Under the pieces are notes generated by a model. It made no database searches, was not told the DNA's origin, and saw only the letters and a list, made by a program, of their open reading frames with translations. 64,000 nt of DNA from positions 62,001-126,000 of the forward strand of contig JASPKZ010008351.1 of NCBI GenBank assembly GCA_030220185.1, written 5' to 3'. Positions 50,078 through 52,141 of the stretch are shown here, piece by piece. A program made the position numbers and the translations under genes. This DNA comes from Diploptera punctata. Its lineage: Eukaryota; Arthropoda; Insecta; Blattodea; Blaberidae. Position 1 is the first letter of the stretch. Every line of letters begins with the position of its first letter.

Positions 50078-51864
50078 GCTTCATTTTAGGGGGTGATAAG
50101 TAAGTGTACACCCATTTTAATAAACTTTGGTAATTTTAATATATATATATATATATATATAAACATAGATTTGGGGATTTATTGCAAAGATTGGTCATTT
50201 AAATTTCATAGCGACATGCTGCCATTTAGCATAAGATTTTTTTAACTTTAGTACGATATCGATAGTAATCGAGGATGTTAATCAATATGTGGTTCGATGG
50301 TGAGTTATTGCTGGGTCCATGAACTCTGGCGCATGCGCACTGTTGTTCTATAGGACTGAAAATATTTCACGTAACTTTAAGTGGTTTTTTTTTTCCGAAA
50401 ATTGTGCAAATAAATTTATGAAAATTATTTTGTAAATTAAAGCATGTAGTATTACTTTCTTTGTGACGGAACATGCCGAATAATATAATATAAAATAAAA
50501 AAAAATAATCGTCTTGTGTAATATAAATTAATTGTGTGTCTTGTCTTAATATTAAATAATAAAATAAGTATTTAATTTTAGGAAGCGATTATTTGAGGTT
50601 ATTTTAATTATATTATTTTTAGTCTAATCATCTTATCTCAATATTAATGTTGATTTGTTCTTGGACATGTTTCAAAACAATTCTGTTTTATCGTCTGGAC
50701 AAGCTGATGATAAAACAGGATTGTTTTGAAACATGTCCAAGAACAAATCAACATTAATATTGAGGTAAGATGATCAGATTAAAAATAATATAATAAAATA
50801 AGTACCTGATATGTCAGTTGTCCTCAAAGAAATTAATCTTCTGTTTATGAAACTTCGTCAATTGGTTAAAACTATAAAGACCTTTGAGAATCACGTTGCA
50901 TCTTTTGCATTCCAATTGGTACTGAGGTTGGTTTATACGTAAGTTGTACTGTACAACGGGTTCAGATCTGTGGGTGTTTTCGTACATGTCTATGTTCTCA
51001 GTTTCTTTTAAAATTTCCATGCCTTCTAGGATGCTAATTTTGTTGTTATTCTCTCTGTGCAATATTGTCATAGTATGTATTATAGATTTTGTCGAAATGT
51101 TGACCCGTTTCTAATAAAATAATCGTATAACAGTGAGGTACAACGATAGTAGAAAATGTAAACAAAGGAGTCCAGCTGTAGAGTAACATTTATCTATAAC
51201 GTAACAGTACAAAAATGTATCGTTGTCCTTCATATCTTTGTTTACATTAATCTACTGCCGTCCCTCACTAAACCTCGTAAGAAAATAAAAAATGTACCTT
51301 CAATGCGTTAAAAAATCTAACATAAAAGAAGAGGACACAGAGAATAATAAAATCTCCAGATAAATATCATTGAAATAATATTTAAATGCGTCCACCGCTG
51401 TGGTCTCGAAGTAGCGTGCTGCCTGTCATGCAGCGGTCCCGGGTTCGATCCCCGGTTGGGACAAGTTTCTTGGGTGAGGTTTTTTCGGGGTTTTTCCTCA
51501 CCTGTAAGAGAAATATCAGGAAACGTTAAGGCCCAAACGGTCCCCGAACACCATCTGGTCATTATTATGATCAATATCATATTCGCCTAATTAGCTTAAG
51601 TTTAGTTTAAAGGCCTCTCCTGGCGAATCATTACCATCATCATCAACTCTCATATCATCGGGGCATCGTAACCCCACCTTCCAAGCGCCCCTACCTGAGA
51701 AGTGGGTTACAAGTACGCCATGCCAGGAGAGAACACCAGAAATGTCGAAAATGGCTACCAAGGGTATTTGGAAAAAAAAAGTAAAAAAAAAATATAATTG
51801 AAAATAAAATAACAATATTAAAATAAATCCTTAATTAAACTGTTTTTTATTTTTATTTCAGTGA
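13360..51864 (+). CDS. CTH: Cystathionine gamma-lyase-like enzyme (7 coding exons)
   Basis: A spliced gene whose exons join to 387 codons. The protein belongs to the Cys/Met-metabolism PLP-dependent family. Cystathionine gamma-lyase cleaves cystathionine to cysteine, 2-oxobutyrate and ammonia in the cytosol (transsulfuration) and can release H2S. Conserved landmarks: Tyr48 and Arg50 (phosphate contacts from the partner subunit), SSGTS around 76, Asn151, Asp177 (pyridine nitrogen), Ser199/Thr201 and the Schiff-base Lys202 in YSLTKYMNGH, and Arg365 (substrate carboxylate) in LIRLSIG. Two differences from human CTH stand out: Phe102 where Tyr114 stacks on PLP, and Gly329 where Glu339 influences specificity. 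These may mark a divergent paralog. Length fits the family (human 405). Introns are 6927, 4392, 8656, 9593, 4746 and 3027 bp, all GT-AG, phases 0,0,0,1,2,0. No frame break, so it is probably functional. Confidence 0.93.
13650..15146 (+). mobile_element. Tigger/pogo-type element (1497 bp)
   Basis: Termini 'cagtaaaacttgttta' and 'taaacaagttttactg' are inverted and flanked by TA (13648-13649, 15147-15148). CAGTAAAAC-type ends are typical of Tigger elements. It lies in intron 1 in the same orientation as the gene. The transposase is decayed and deleted. Confidence 0.88.
14129..14988 (+). pseudogene. Tigger transposase remnant (CENP-B-like)
   Basis: N-terminus MAKSYVSLLLNKKVKVIEDK resembles the CENP-B helix-turn-helix of Tigger proteins and is followed by stops. 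A later block reads WNEICGESKDVDESIVSEW and YFNADETGLFYR, the region holding the first catalytic Asp of the DDE_1 nuclease (NADETGLF). The rest of the catalytic domain is deleted. The middle (14450-14760) holds sequence I cannot place. Confidence 0.8.
15205..15836 (+). mobile_element. MITE-M copy
   Basis: Shares 'ttaggactatttaacgaata' near the left end and 'ctcccatttggggcatgagt' at the right with copies at 32045, 42012 (reverse), 52142 and 59335. Non-coding, dispersed, about 630-790 bp; the inverted motif gactattta.../...taaatagtc near the ends suggests a DNA transposon derivative. Confidence 0.8.
15837..16192. other. No recognised feature (intron 1)
   Basis: Nothing with repeat partners or coding character seen. 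Confidence 0.35.
16204..16558 (-). mobile_element. SINE-A copy, full length, with target duplication
   Basis: On the minus strand the head reads 'gtccaccgctgtggtctcga' with B box GGTTCGATTCCCGG, the body contains the paired words 'agcatgaaaatgct', and the tail is (GGAT)n. An exact 11-bp duplication 'aatttaataat' flanks it (16193-16203, 16559-16569), proving insertion by target-primed reverse transcription. Best reference copy for the family in this window. Confidence 0.95.
16718..16997 (+). mobile_element. SINE-B copy, full length, with target duplication
   Basis: 280 bp from 'gggcacgccgtagcgttgtg' to 'gttgtgggatcactt'. An exact 14-bp duplication 'agaggatgtattta' flanks it (16704-16717, 16998-17011). 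The A box (TAGCGTTGTGGTTAAGG) is intact; a few bases are lost just before the B box (GAGGGTTCCG), so this copy is probably not transcribed. Confidence 0.95.
17012..17545. other. No recognised feature (intron 1)
   Basis: AT-rich with a C-run at about 17300; no coding or repeat signal recognised. Confidence 0.35.
17548..17619 (-). pseudogene. tRNA-like sequence
   Basis: Minus strand has a cloverleaf-like order: acceptor halves TGCCCGA and TCAGGCA (one mismatch), a D-arm resembling tRNA-Val or tRNA-Arg (TAGTGTAATGGATAGCAC), a perfect anticodon stem CTGGG/CCCAG and a B box GGGTTCAAATCC. The T-stem pairs only partly and the anticodon would be ACC, which is not a normal eukaryotic tRNA. Likely a tRNA pseudogene or SINE head. 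Confidence 0.55.
17640..17890 (-). pseudogene. LINE C-terminal fragment
   Basis: Minus strand reads QLNWYGHVRRMQEGRLPRKT and PPGRRREEDLETRG, a decayed form of the 'WYGHV.RM..GRLP.K', 'PGRRRRGRP' end of a LINE polyprotein. It abuts the LINE-P 3' end at 17895. Confidence 0.7.
17908..18528 (-). pseudogene. LINE-P C-terminal domain
   Basis: 206 codons continuing the same polyprotein: MAEFKYLGTIITNRNEMHKE, LRRLRWAGHVARMG-type block, PVGRPRMRWENNINYDLREV and NDWKALAQDRDVWRAYVRAA, ending MNLQVR. No RNase H domain is visible. Equivalent frames occur in copies at 11857, 12678, 44655, 54440 and 58683. Confidence 0.9.
18577..18640. mobile_element. 64-bp insertion with 11-bp target duplication in LINE-P
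   Basis: 'ccatttacatt' is present on both sides (18566-18576 and 18641-18651). The insert begins 'cgatactagtaaaattca', and 'actagtaaaattca' recurs at the start of the foldback in SINE-A at 38213, so the two are probably pieces of one mobile family. Confidence 0.75.
18622..19551 (-). pseudogene. LINE-P reverse transcriptase domain
   Basis: 309 codons with all fingers-palm motifs: [69 protein letters not shown] (motif A, two Asp), NGLKQGDALSPLLFNFVLEH (motif B), LLVYADDVVLLADS (motif C, catalytic YADD) and KLGLEVNISKTKCMV (motif D). The last residues are replaced by the 64-bp insertion. Clade not assigned. Confidence 0.92.
19556..19895 (-). pseudogene. LINE fragment of another family
   Basis: Minus strand: FEYLGVNYIKRINKK, then with frame breaks INKDRAITAMVNGVLWNRHI and VRSTVTYGAEVWKF. 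The order matches the region after the catalytic core in insect LINEs ('YLG', 'I..R..A......LW', 'STVTYGAE.W'). Decayed. Confidence 0.7.
19896..20012 (-). mobile_element. LINE-P short fragment
   Basis: Matches the LINE-P segment at 18640-18750 ('tatataatgtatttct', 'cagtcccaatttcttag', 'gtgtgtgcgtgttggcct'). Confidence 0.8.
20013..20418. other. No recognised feature (end of intron 1)
   Basis: Plain AT-rich intron leading to the exon 2 acceptor. Confidence 0.4.
20419..20619 (+). CDS. CTH: CTH-like exon 2
   Basis: 67 codons. Contains YLYTRQSNPSRTQLEKGIA (family 'Y-x-R-x-x-NPT' region), LCYSSGTSAIS (PLP phosphate-binding turn) and GDHIVSDSIIFGGTYRYF. Acceptor 'tatttcag', donor 'gtaagt', both phase 0. 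Confidence 0.95.
21000..21075 (+). other. tRNA-like module 1 inside the Tc1 composite
   Basis: 'tttccgtggtcgagaggttt' resembles a Leu/Ser-type D-arm and 'acgggttcgattcccgt' is a perfect T-arm with B box. The acceptor halves do not pair well. A second copy with few changes lies at 35255-35330. Confidence 0.6.
21240..21482 (-). pseudogene. Tc1-type transposase C-terminal remnant
   Basis: Minus strand: SPDLSPIENVWAKIK, then after breaks NLIASMPRRLRAVIDAEG-like residues. 'SPDLSPIENVW' with Glu is the third catalytic position of DD34E Tc1 transposases and 'SMPRRLRAVI.AEG' is their usual C-terminal motif. Stops and frame changes throughout. Confidence 0.8.
21612..21799 (+). CDS. Open frame of unknown origin inside the Tc1 composite
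   Basis: About 61 codons without stop, including NMPNEQNPPLDIQLIQYATT and EDEACNGRPRVKSTKIL. Codon content looks less random than its surroundings, and a 'gtataca' follows directly. Not recognised; could be captured coding sequence or chance. Confidence 0.2.
21975..22040 (-). other. tRNA-like module 2 inside the Tc1 composite
   Basis: Minus strand has 'tgatagctcagcggtaaagc', a strong D-arm/A-box match, and a B-box-like GCAGGTTCGCG further on. The corresponding segment in the copy at 35105-36064 is at about 35840-35905. Confidence 0.5.
22192..22706. other. Mostly featureless; possible tRNA-like fragment
   Basis: Around 22460-22520 the minus strand has a weak B-box-like 'ctgttcgatccg' downstream of 'ggtgtactatagggagc'. 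Otherwise nothing recognised. Confidence 0.25.
22707..22815 (-). mobile_element. SINE-A 3' fragment
   Basis: Contains the complement of the tail and 'agtaattctgcccgaaggca', running into the (TA)n array. Confidence 0.85.
22816..22892. repeat. (TA)n microsatellite
   Basis: About 75 bp of alternating TA, interrupted once by 'actt'. Confidence 0.95.
22893..23435 (+). mobile_element. Dispersed element with 'ccggccacgcgttgctgtgg' head
   Basis: The head after 'actagaagtcc' and the end 'aaaatcggttcagtagttt' followed by 'ggacaaacaac' are phrases that I recognise as the ends of short non-autonomous insect repeats. An internal duplicated phrase 'caccgccatctgttagaatc' occurs twice (about 23157 and 23200). 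No coding content. Confidence 0.55.
23546..23618 (-). other. tRNA-like sequence
   Basis: Minus strand: 'gtagatcagtcggtaagatg' (D-arm-like), a stem 'cttgcg'/'cgcaag' and B box CAGGTTGAATCCTGG with paired T-stem. Likely a SINE head or tRNA pseudogene; no second copy seen here. Confidence 0.5.
23655..23850 (+). repeat. Short imperfect repeats of 'gacgcaa..gccagcgcaaa'
   Basis: 'tggtttatctac' with 'acgcaa' and 'gcgcaaaaa' occurs at about 23668 and 23728, and 'gacgcaatttgccagcgcaa' at 23811. GC- and CpG-richer than the surroundings. Function unknown. Confidence 0.5.
23851..25011. other. Intron 2, no recognised element; CpG-rich patch
   Basis: The stretch 24765-24860 is noticeably CpG-rich for this window. 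It lies 150 bases before exon 3. No reading frame or repeat partner recognised. Confidence 0.35.
25012..25236 (+). CDS. CTH: CTH-like exon 3
   Basis: 75 codons, covering TKLVYLESPSNPLTTVCDIA (Asn151) and VILAVDNTYLTPYFQ (Asp177, which pairs with the PLP ring nitrogen). Acceptor 'tgtttacag', donor 'gtacca', phase 0 at both ends. Confidence 0.95.
25368..25503. repeat. Short foldback with exact 22-bp arms
   Basis: 'acagacgaagagaatgaaag' plus two bases (25368-25389) is exactly complementary to 25482-25503, with 92 bp between. Located in intron 3 shortly after exon 3. Confidence 0.8.
25551..25838 (+). mobile_element. SINE-B copy, diverged
   Basis: Shows 'atgccttaatgtagttggtt' (degenerate A box), 'taaactgaccctaaccttct' and 'gtagtgagatcactcacact' followed by a T-run. 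More diverged than the copy at 16718. Confidence 0.85.
25839..26250. other. No recognised feature (intron 3)
   Basis: Short open frames on both strands are not supported by any family resemblance. Confidence 0.35.
26251..26545 (-). mobile_element. SINE-A copy
   Basis: Nearly full length on the minus strand, with head and B-box region (ccgggaatcaaacccaggcc on the plus strand). Imperfect duplications 'aggagaggatat' and 'tggaggggatat' flank it. Confidence 0.93.
26546..26957. other. No recognised feature (intron 3)
   Basis: Contains 'ccccacgttgttgggtca' and 'ctccacgttgtcagattca' as a weakly repeated phrase; otherwise plain. Confidence 0.3.
26958..27452. repeat. Compound (ACAATG/ACAATA/ACA)n microsatellite, ~500 bp
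   Basis: Array of six-base units ACAATG and ACAATA with ACA spacers, unbroken for nearly 500 bp. It yields open frames on both strands (Met-Thr on plus, Leu/Val/Ile on minus) purely because the unit lacks stop codons. Confidence 0.95.
27453..28124. other. No recognised feature (intron 3)
   Basis: AT-rich with many stops in all frames. A decayed transposon is possible but nothing specific is visible. Confidence 0.3.
28125..28573 (+). repeat. Left copy of a ~445-bp direct repeat
   Basis: From 'gtctaatgaaaaactcaacc' to 'attacgaacaggaacaggca'. The right copy is at 29017-29459, offset about 892 bp, diverged by scattered substitutions and small indels. Non-coding. Confidence 0.85.
28620..28772 (+). 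mobile_element. MITE-M right-end fragment
   Basis: 'tacaatctgggagccactt', 'gactgtgattggttgtaaa' and 'gatcattgactgccatttgg' match the right third of MITE-M. Confidence 0.75.
28773..29016. mobile_element. Small inverted-repeat element between the direct repeats
   Basis: Ends 'aacccatcagcgtgggagga' and the complement 'ctcctcgctgatgggtt' form terminal inverted repeats. About 240 bp, non-coding. Confidence 0.6.
29017..29459 (+). repeat. Right copy of the ~445-bp direct repeat
   Basis: Pairs with 28125-28573. The shared phrase 'ttcttgctgtaccatatc' and 'aatcaataaca' are conserved. Confidence 0.85.
29560..29990 (+). pseudogene. LINE C-terminal fragment
   Basis: Plus strand: LYGCETWKVTKQT, then VFVNRCLRRILNIRWPDLIS-type residues after a break, WTKARQASIEKQIKK, WLWIGHTLRKPQHNRN and a decayed 'VGRP' block. 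This is the end of a LINE polyprotein of the 'NIRWPD.ISN...WIGHTLRKP' type, distinct from LINE-P. Confidence 0.8.
30011..31088 (+). mobile_element. Penelope-like element, 5'-deleted, with inverted termini
   Basis: A segment of about 90 bp at the left ('gcctgtaggccgtggtcgtg'-type sequence, minus sense) is the reverse complement of the right end ('cacgaccacggcctacagcc'). Repeated ends in inverted orientation are typical of Penelope-like elements. Between them lies an open frame with a GIY-YIG endonuclease; the reverse transcriptase core is missing. Intron 3, same strand as the gene. Confidence 0.85.
30101..30994 (+). CDS. Penelope-like element protein: GIY-YIG endonuclease part
   Basis: About 297 codons open to a stop at 30992-30994. 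The N-terminal part (LTDRAKKLCHPDLLKTELQH, KEINRAIHP) is the linker after the reverse transcriptase in Penelope proteins. Next comes VYRPTKKIKNLLRPIKD, and then the endonuclease: GIYRIPCSCGKVYIGTTKRT (GIY...YIG) with R.KEH and AVAEHSLLDGH. A tail with a duplicated block of about 20 residues (SNSNLSGTMEVPTADQTE and SNSNLIGAMEVPNADQSE) ends the frame. Open frame preserved although the catalytic reverse transcriptase is gone. Confidence 0.88.
   Translation, partial: GIIKSLTDRAKKLCHPDLLKTELQHLQTVFTANRYTRKEINRAIHPRRYNSNSSKESEEKTSTRAFLPFIKNVTDHIGKLLKKEDIKTVYRPTKKIKNLLRPIKDQLHPHQTAGIYRIPCSCGKVYIGTTKRTIATRLKEHERYSRLKQMDKSAVAEHSLLDGHKVQYQNTDILSNCTHYFTRLQREAIEIFKHNNSFNRKEESLKVKKVWIPVLKNAKCKPLQAQSTRLSNSNLSGTMEVPTADQTEDRPSNSNLIGAMEVPNADQSEGRYNLRTHRGERINKTDSGQNCQSQDNP
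31100..31415 (-). pseudogene. LINE C-terminal fragment, decayed
   Basis: Minus strand shows MQAAEMKFLIPIAGCQI-type residues ('rMQAAEMKFLRSVAGCT' is usual), RIPKALQLFTT and a decayed GRPKK..W block. Several stops. Another LINE family. Confidence 0.65.
31451..31692 (+). mobile_element. SINE-B copy, head missing
   Basis: Starts within 'ggtggggtcaggatttttaa' and runs to 'gtagtgggatcactt', then an A-run. 5' truncated. Confidence 0.9.
31693..32044. other. Intron 3, weak local repeats
   Basis: A phrase around 'aataaatccaaatct' recurs at about 33745, and 'attagtggcaaagaaaatag' resembles 'gttagtggagaagaaaagg' at 33710, suggesting old duplications within intron 3. Confidence 0.35.
32045..32818 (+). 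mobile_element. MITE-M copy
   Basis: Begins near 'taccacgagtgatttccaaa', includes 'gttaggactatttaac' and ends 'ctcccatttggggcatgagt'. Closest relative in this window is 59335-60285. Confidence 0.85.
32820..33892. other. No recognised element (end of intron 3)
   Basis: AT-rich sequence with the weak local repeats noted at 31693. No coding signal until exon 4. Confidence 0.4.
33893..34028 (+). CDS. CTH: CTH-like exon 4 (PLP lysine)
   Basis: 45 codons plus one base. Begins KPLGLGANVVVYSLTKYMNG, in which Lys202 forms the internal aldimine with PLP. Acceptor 'atgttccag', donor 'gtaagt', ends in phase 1. Confidence 0.95.
34448..34549 (+). pseudogene. Short coding-like fragment, unidentified
   Basis: Frame MEKRYQGKTNPNMLADYCWT then IKRDAPQAKCSRK and a stop. 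'MLADYCWTIKRD' reads like conserved protein sequence, and I have the impression of having seen similar phrases in arthropod transposon proteins, but I cannot name the family. 'gatttcag' precedes it. Confidence 0.35.
34550..34837. other. No recognised feature (intron 4)
   Basis: No repeat or coding signal recognised, apart from 'tagtgacctactcatt' occurring twice (34765 and 34801). Confidence 0.35.
34838..34985 (-). repeat. RPT-3 single unit with (TATC)n
   Basis: Reverse complement of one unit of the array at 807-1305 ('ggatcgacttgaaa', 'tatacttgtaaaggacc'), preceded by about seven TATC units. Confidence 0.8.
34986..35100 (+). repeat. RPT-2 head, interrupted
   Basis: 'gctaatactcgaggagcgct' through 'cgttattattt' matches the head of RPT-2 at 2090. 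The Tc1 composite follows, and the rest of RPT-2 resumes at 36066. Confidence 0.75.
35105..36064 (-). mobile_element. Second copy of the Tc1/tRNA-like composite, inserted in RPT-2
   Basis: Aligns with 20825-22189 at both flanks: 'gatcttcgtgagcgctcgca', the tRNA-like module at 35255-35330, the Tc1 C-terminal motif (MPCRLRAVIDAEG, about 35505-35560) and the right terminus ending 'gtctaagggtg' at 36064 followed by TA. Most of the transposase is deleted and the left terminus is eroded. Confidence 0.75.
35255..35330 (+). other. tRNA-like module in second Tc1 composite
   Basis: 'tttccgtggtcgagaggttt' and 'cacgggttcgattcctgtt', nearly the same as the module at 21000. Confidence 0.6.
36066..36850 (+). 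repeat. RPT-2 body and tail
   Basis: Units with 'cccgatcttcttggcatcaa' at about 36150 and 36490, ending in 'gaacaaacaaacattcatta'. This is the right part of the copy split by the Tc1 composite. Confidence 0.75.
36868..37263 (-). mobile_element. SINE-C copy (tRNA-derived)
   Basis: On the minus strand a tRNA-like head with 'actagtggttatgctccttg' (A box) and 'gggtttgaacccacg' on the plus strand (B-box complement), a body of about 330 bp with 'tcctccgggagggactttaa', and a (TACAA)n tail. The second copy at 44227 has an exact target duplication. Confidence 0.88.
37535..37870 (+). pseudogene. mariner transposase C-terminal fragment
   Basis: Decayed plus-strand frame with ELLPYPS, then FENIEI, FRTKMRDW, LAERWFMTTQSDGLYFEK. 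This matches the usual 'LLPHPPYSPDLAP', 'FENIEEV', 'ASKTRDWY', 'LAERW..TI.SDGLYFE' order of insect mariner C-termini of a type different from that at 7196. The catalytic Asp region is destroyed. No inverted repeats seen. Confidence 0.75.
38076..38212 (-). mobile_element. SINE-A copy, 3' half
   Basis: Left part of a SINE-A on the minus strand, broken at 'accggtga' by the foldback insertion. It continues at 38599. Confidence 0.9.
38213..38598. mobile_element. Long foldback inserted in SINE-A
   Basis: Arms of about 165 bp (38233-38406 and 38438-38597) are near-perfect complements around a loop of about 35 bp. Landmarks are 'cggaagttatcttccatctt' against 'aagatggaagataacttccg'. 'ccggtga' and 'ccgatga' flank the insertion, an imperfect target duplication. 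The left edge 'actagtaaaattca' is shared with the small insertion at 18577. The unit resembles inverted ends of Penelope-like elements, but that is a guess. Confidence 0.8.
38599..38793 (-). mobile_element. SINE-A copy, 5' half
   Basis: Continuation of the SINE-A after the foldback, including the B-box complement and the head 'cctcgagaccacagcggtgg'. Confidence 0.9.
38905..39425 (-). mobile_element. LINE-P copy, 5'-truncated
   Basis: From the 3' terminus complement 'actcactggcactatca' to the 'LLSKNVKLKIYK' region (SQILSKNVKLKIYKTVILPV). Contains stops and indels. Confidence 0.9.
39426..40105. other. No recognised gene (intron 4)
   Basis: Includes a short inverted phrase 'gtcccataca'...'tatgggacatatttgtccca' around 39947-40002. 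Otherwise unremarkable. Confidence 0.3.
40110..40262 (-). repeat. RPT-6 copy
   Basis: Reverse complement of about 1510-1640: 'ccatcgtcaaaatatt' against 'ttgacgatgg', and 'tttacttacgcgacttatgc' against 'ttgcgtaagtaaa'. Confidence 0.6.
40263..41047. other. No recognised feature (intron 4)
   Basis: No family resemblance in the open frames and no repeat partner in the window. Confidence 0.3.
41048..41184 (-). mobile_element. tRNA-derived SINE head
   Basis: Minus strand: 'agctccgtggcgcaagtggt' (A box TGGCGCAAGTGG), 'gctcgcctctcaccgctggg' and a B box region GAGATCGAGTCTCAG with paired stem. The arrangement is that of a tRNA-derived SINE; single copy in this window. Confidence 0.6.
41185..41946. 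other. No recognised feature (intron 4)
   Basis: Overlapping open frames on the minus strand (41294-41595) show no recognised family. Confidence 0.3.
41947..42011 (-). mobile_element. SINE-A 3' fragment
   Basis: 'catcatagcattttcatgct' and flanks, directly joined to MITE-M. Confidence 0.75.
42012..42718 (-). mobile_element. MITE-M copy
   Basis: Reverse orientation: 'actcatgccccaaatgggag' at the left and 'aaatagtcctaacaaatgcc' at the right. Confidence 0.85.
42720..43014. other. No recognised feature (intron 4)
   Basis: Plain AT-rich intron. Confidence 0.35.
43015..43575 (-). repeat. RPT-4 copy
   Basis: Reverse complement of 4190-4755. The right end stops about 45 bases before exon 5, so this repeat supplies most of the sequence upstream of the exon 5 acceptor. 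Confidence 0.65.
43622..43949 (+). CDS. CTH: CTH-like exon 5
   Basis: Completes an Asn codon across the junction, then 108 codons: AGLNPSPFDCYLTFRGLKTL, LHPWLPSHPQHEVAKKQASG and LEMAGSLGGVRSIAL (C-terminal domain). The SLGG loop carries Gly329 at the position of human Glu339. Acceptor 'tgttacag', donor 'gtaagt', phase 2. Confidence 0.95.
44105..44213 (+). mobile_element. LINE-P copy, part 1
   Basis: Covers the 'RIFENKV...GPKRDEQT' region and is broken by SINE-C at 44227. Continues at 44655. Confidence 0.88.
44227..44654 (-). mobile_element. SINE-C copy with 13-bp target duplication, nested in LINE-P
   Basis: 428 bp. 'tacatggtcttta' flanks both sides (44214-44226 and 44655-44667). The tail is (ACAATA-like) TACAA units, and the head on the minus strand is 'ggccgcgatggactagtggt', with B-box region GGTTCAAACTC. 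About 95% similar by eye to the copy at 36868. Confidence 0.95.
44655..44950 (+). mobile_element. LINE-P copy, part 2
   Basis: Encodes AWKLLVGKPEEKIPVGGPRM, RWENNINYDLGEVDYIGNDW and ends MNLRVR at the family 3' terminus. Confidence 0.9.
44951..45689. other. No recognised feature (intron 5)
   Basis: AT-rich; nothing with partners or coding character seen. Confidence 0.35.
45690..47020 (-). pseudogene. Unidentified coding-like region with a 609-bp tandem duplication
   Basis: 45800-46408 and 46409-47017 are two units about 97% identical. Read on the minus strand, both give KMFKYGLMLDV, a stop, LKGSHLKDIVRQYKDRIRQK, then after a shift EVDGYI, a Glu-rich block EEELQRVGDNLAVGEVTQEE, and after another shift EQKVGEGFVAKEDDLQKEK. 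Downstream of unit 1 comes RRASRSFSSGIRKCLLKITK and a tail. The length of the duplication is a multiple of three. The charged, structured composition looks like an old protein-coding sequence, but I recognise no family. Likely a dead gene or transposon open frame. Confidence 0.35.
47070..47265. repeat. 54-bp tandem repeats with an inverted partner (foldback family H)
   Basis: 'gattaaaatatgttctccac' occurs three times at about 54-bp spacing with 'aaatgtatgaggtgagtc' between. The first copy is preceded by its inverted form 'gtggagaacatattttaatc'. The right flank 'acctcataatgtttacttcc' is the complement of sequence next to the palindrome at 53440. Confidence 0.75.
47530..47842 (+). repeat. RPT-2 copy, 3' truncated by SINE-A
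   Basis: Head 'taatactcgacgtgcgctgc' through 'ggaatttacgtatcccgatc' and 'gtatttgttatggttt', where SINE-A follows. Confidence 0.75.
47845..48180 (+). mobile_element. SINE-A copy
   Basis: Nearly full length on the plus strand from 'gtccaccgctgtggtctcga' to 'gatggatggat'. The B box reads 'gttcgattcctggtcggg'. Confidence 0.93.
48183..48655 (-). mobile_element. LINE-P copy with large internal deletion
   Basis: 48183-48420 is the LINE-P 3' region (minus). Directly upstream on that strand an open frame reads KRVTGRSFTVKIQPSRNADM and ends HRDVFLGTWNVSSH. 'GTWNV' is the usual start of a LINE apurinic-type endonuclease (GTWNVRSL), so this copy probably joins the 5' end of the element to its 3' end, with the centre deleted. 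The endonuclease reading is inference from a short motif. Confidence 0.6.
48696..48834 (+). CDS. CTH: CTH-like exon 6
   Basis: Completes a Pro codon, then 46 codons with SVLSHASVPEDMRERIGIT, LIRLSIGIEDAEDI (Arg365) and DLNQALNAI, the normal end region of the family. Acceptor 'attttcag', donor 'gtaagt', phase 0. Confidence 0.95.
48835..49029. other. Start of intron 6, plain sequence
   Basis: No feature beyond the exon 6 donor. Confidence 0.4.
49030..49866 (+). repeat. RPT-2 copy, most complete
   Basis: Head 'agctaatacccggcgtgtgc', two units of about 358 bp (landmark 'cccgatcttcttggaatcaa' at about 49113, and 'ttccgatcttcttggaatca' at about 49478), tail (ACAA)n and 'tatattagat'. Open frames of 78 and 75 codons in the units are near-duplicates of each other but full of family-specific stops elsewhere, so I do not call them genes. 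Confidence 0.8.
50021..50079. repeat. (AAT)n microsatellite
   Basis: About 19 uninterrupted AAT units. A (TA)n run follows at 50136-50162. Confidence 0.95.
50163..50607. other. No recognised feature (intron 6)
   Basis: Nothing recognised. Confidence 0.35.
50608..50794. repeat. Near-perfect palindrome (~85-bp arms)
   Basis: 'aatattaatgttgatttgtt' and its complement 'aacaaatcaacattaatatt' sit inside arms that run from 'attatattatttttagt' to 'ttaaaaataatataat'. The loop is about 12 bp ('tcgtctggacaagctgatga'). Contains 'ttgaggtaag'. Confidence 0.85.
50814..51071 (-). pseudogene. Possible GIY-YIG/Penelope-type ORF C-terminus
   Basis: 85 codons on the minus strand starting MTILHRENNNKISILEGMEI. 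The phrase 'LH.E....KLNILEA.EI' occurs shortly after the endonuclease domain in some Penelope-like and related proteins. No catalytic motif is present, so the assignment is weak. It lies next to the palindrome at 50608. Confidence 0.35.
51132..51270. repeat. Imperfect inverted repeat
   Basis: 'gtgaggtacaacgatagtag' with 'aaatgtaaacaaag' at the left pairs with 'ctttgtttacatt' and 'ctactgccgtccctcac' at the right. Confidence 0.6.
51390..51572 (+). mobile_element. SINE-A copy, 3' truncated
   Basis: Intact head and B box ('gggttcgatccccggttggg'), then body to 'cggtccccgaacaccatctg'; the 3' third and tail are missing. It ends 290 bases before the terminal exon. Confidence 0.9.
51598..51775 (-). 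repeat. Dispersed repeat shared with 60355-60480
   Basis: 'gggttacaagtacgccatgc' and 'ccaggagagaacaccagaa' are matched in reverse complement downstream ('tctggtattctctccaggca', 'ttgtaactcgct'). Probably a SINE-like element; the ends are not defined. Confidence 0.55.
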
Positions 51865-51990
51865 AAGTGAAATGTCGTGCAGTAAACCAATTCTACAAGT
51901 TCTGCAGCTGGAAAAGATATTTTGTGTTTCTTTAATGTTAAATGTTATGAATAATCTATCAAATTTGAATTTTAAATAATGCAATAAATA
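51862..51990 (+). CDS. CTH: CTH-like terminal exon: stop codon and 3' UTR
   Basis: After acceptor 'tttatttcag' the exon begins TGA, in frame, so the stop codon is the first three bases of this exon and everything after is 3' UTR. If exon 6 were not spliced, the frame would add four residues (VSFS) and stop, so the protein end is almost insensitive to this intron. AATAAA follows at 51983. Confidence 0.7.
51983..51988 (+). terminator. Polyadenylation signal AATAAA
   Basis: Canonical hexamer about 120 bases after the CTH-like stop codon; cleavage would be expected near 52000-52015. Confidence 0.55.
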
Positions 51991-52141
51991 TGATTTATAA
52001 ATACACAAAATATCATAGCTTCAATGAAAGAGATTCTTTTTGAAAGAAAAGACACACCCAGGTAAAAATCTGATATTTTAATACACACAACACTTTTTCA
52101 GTTATACTTTTTAATTTTGGTAGTGTTTATGATTGTTTTCA

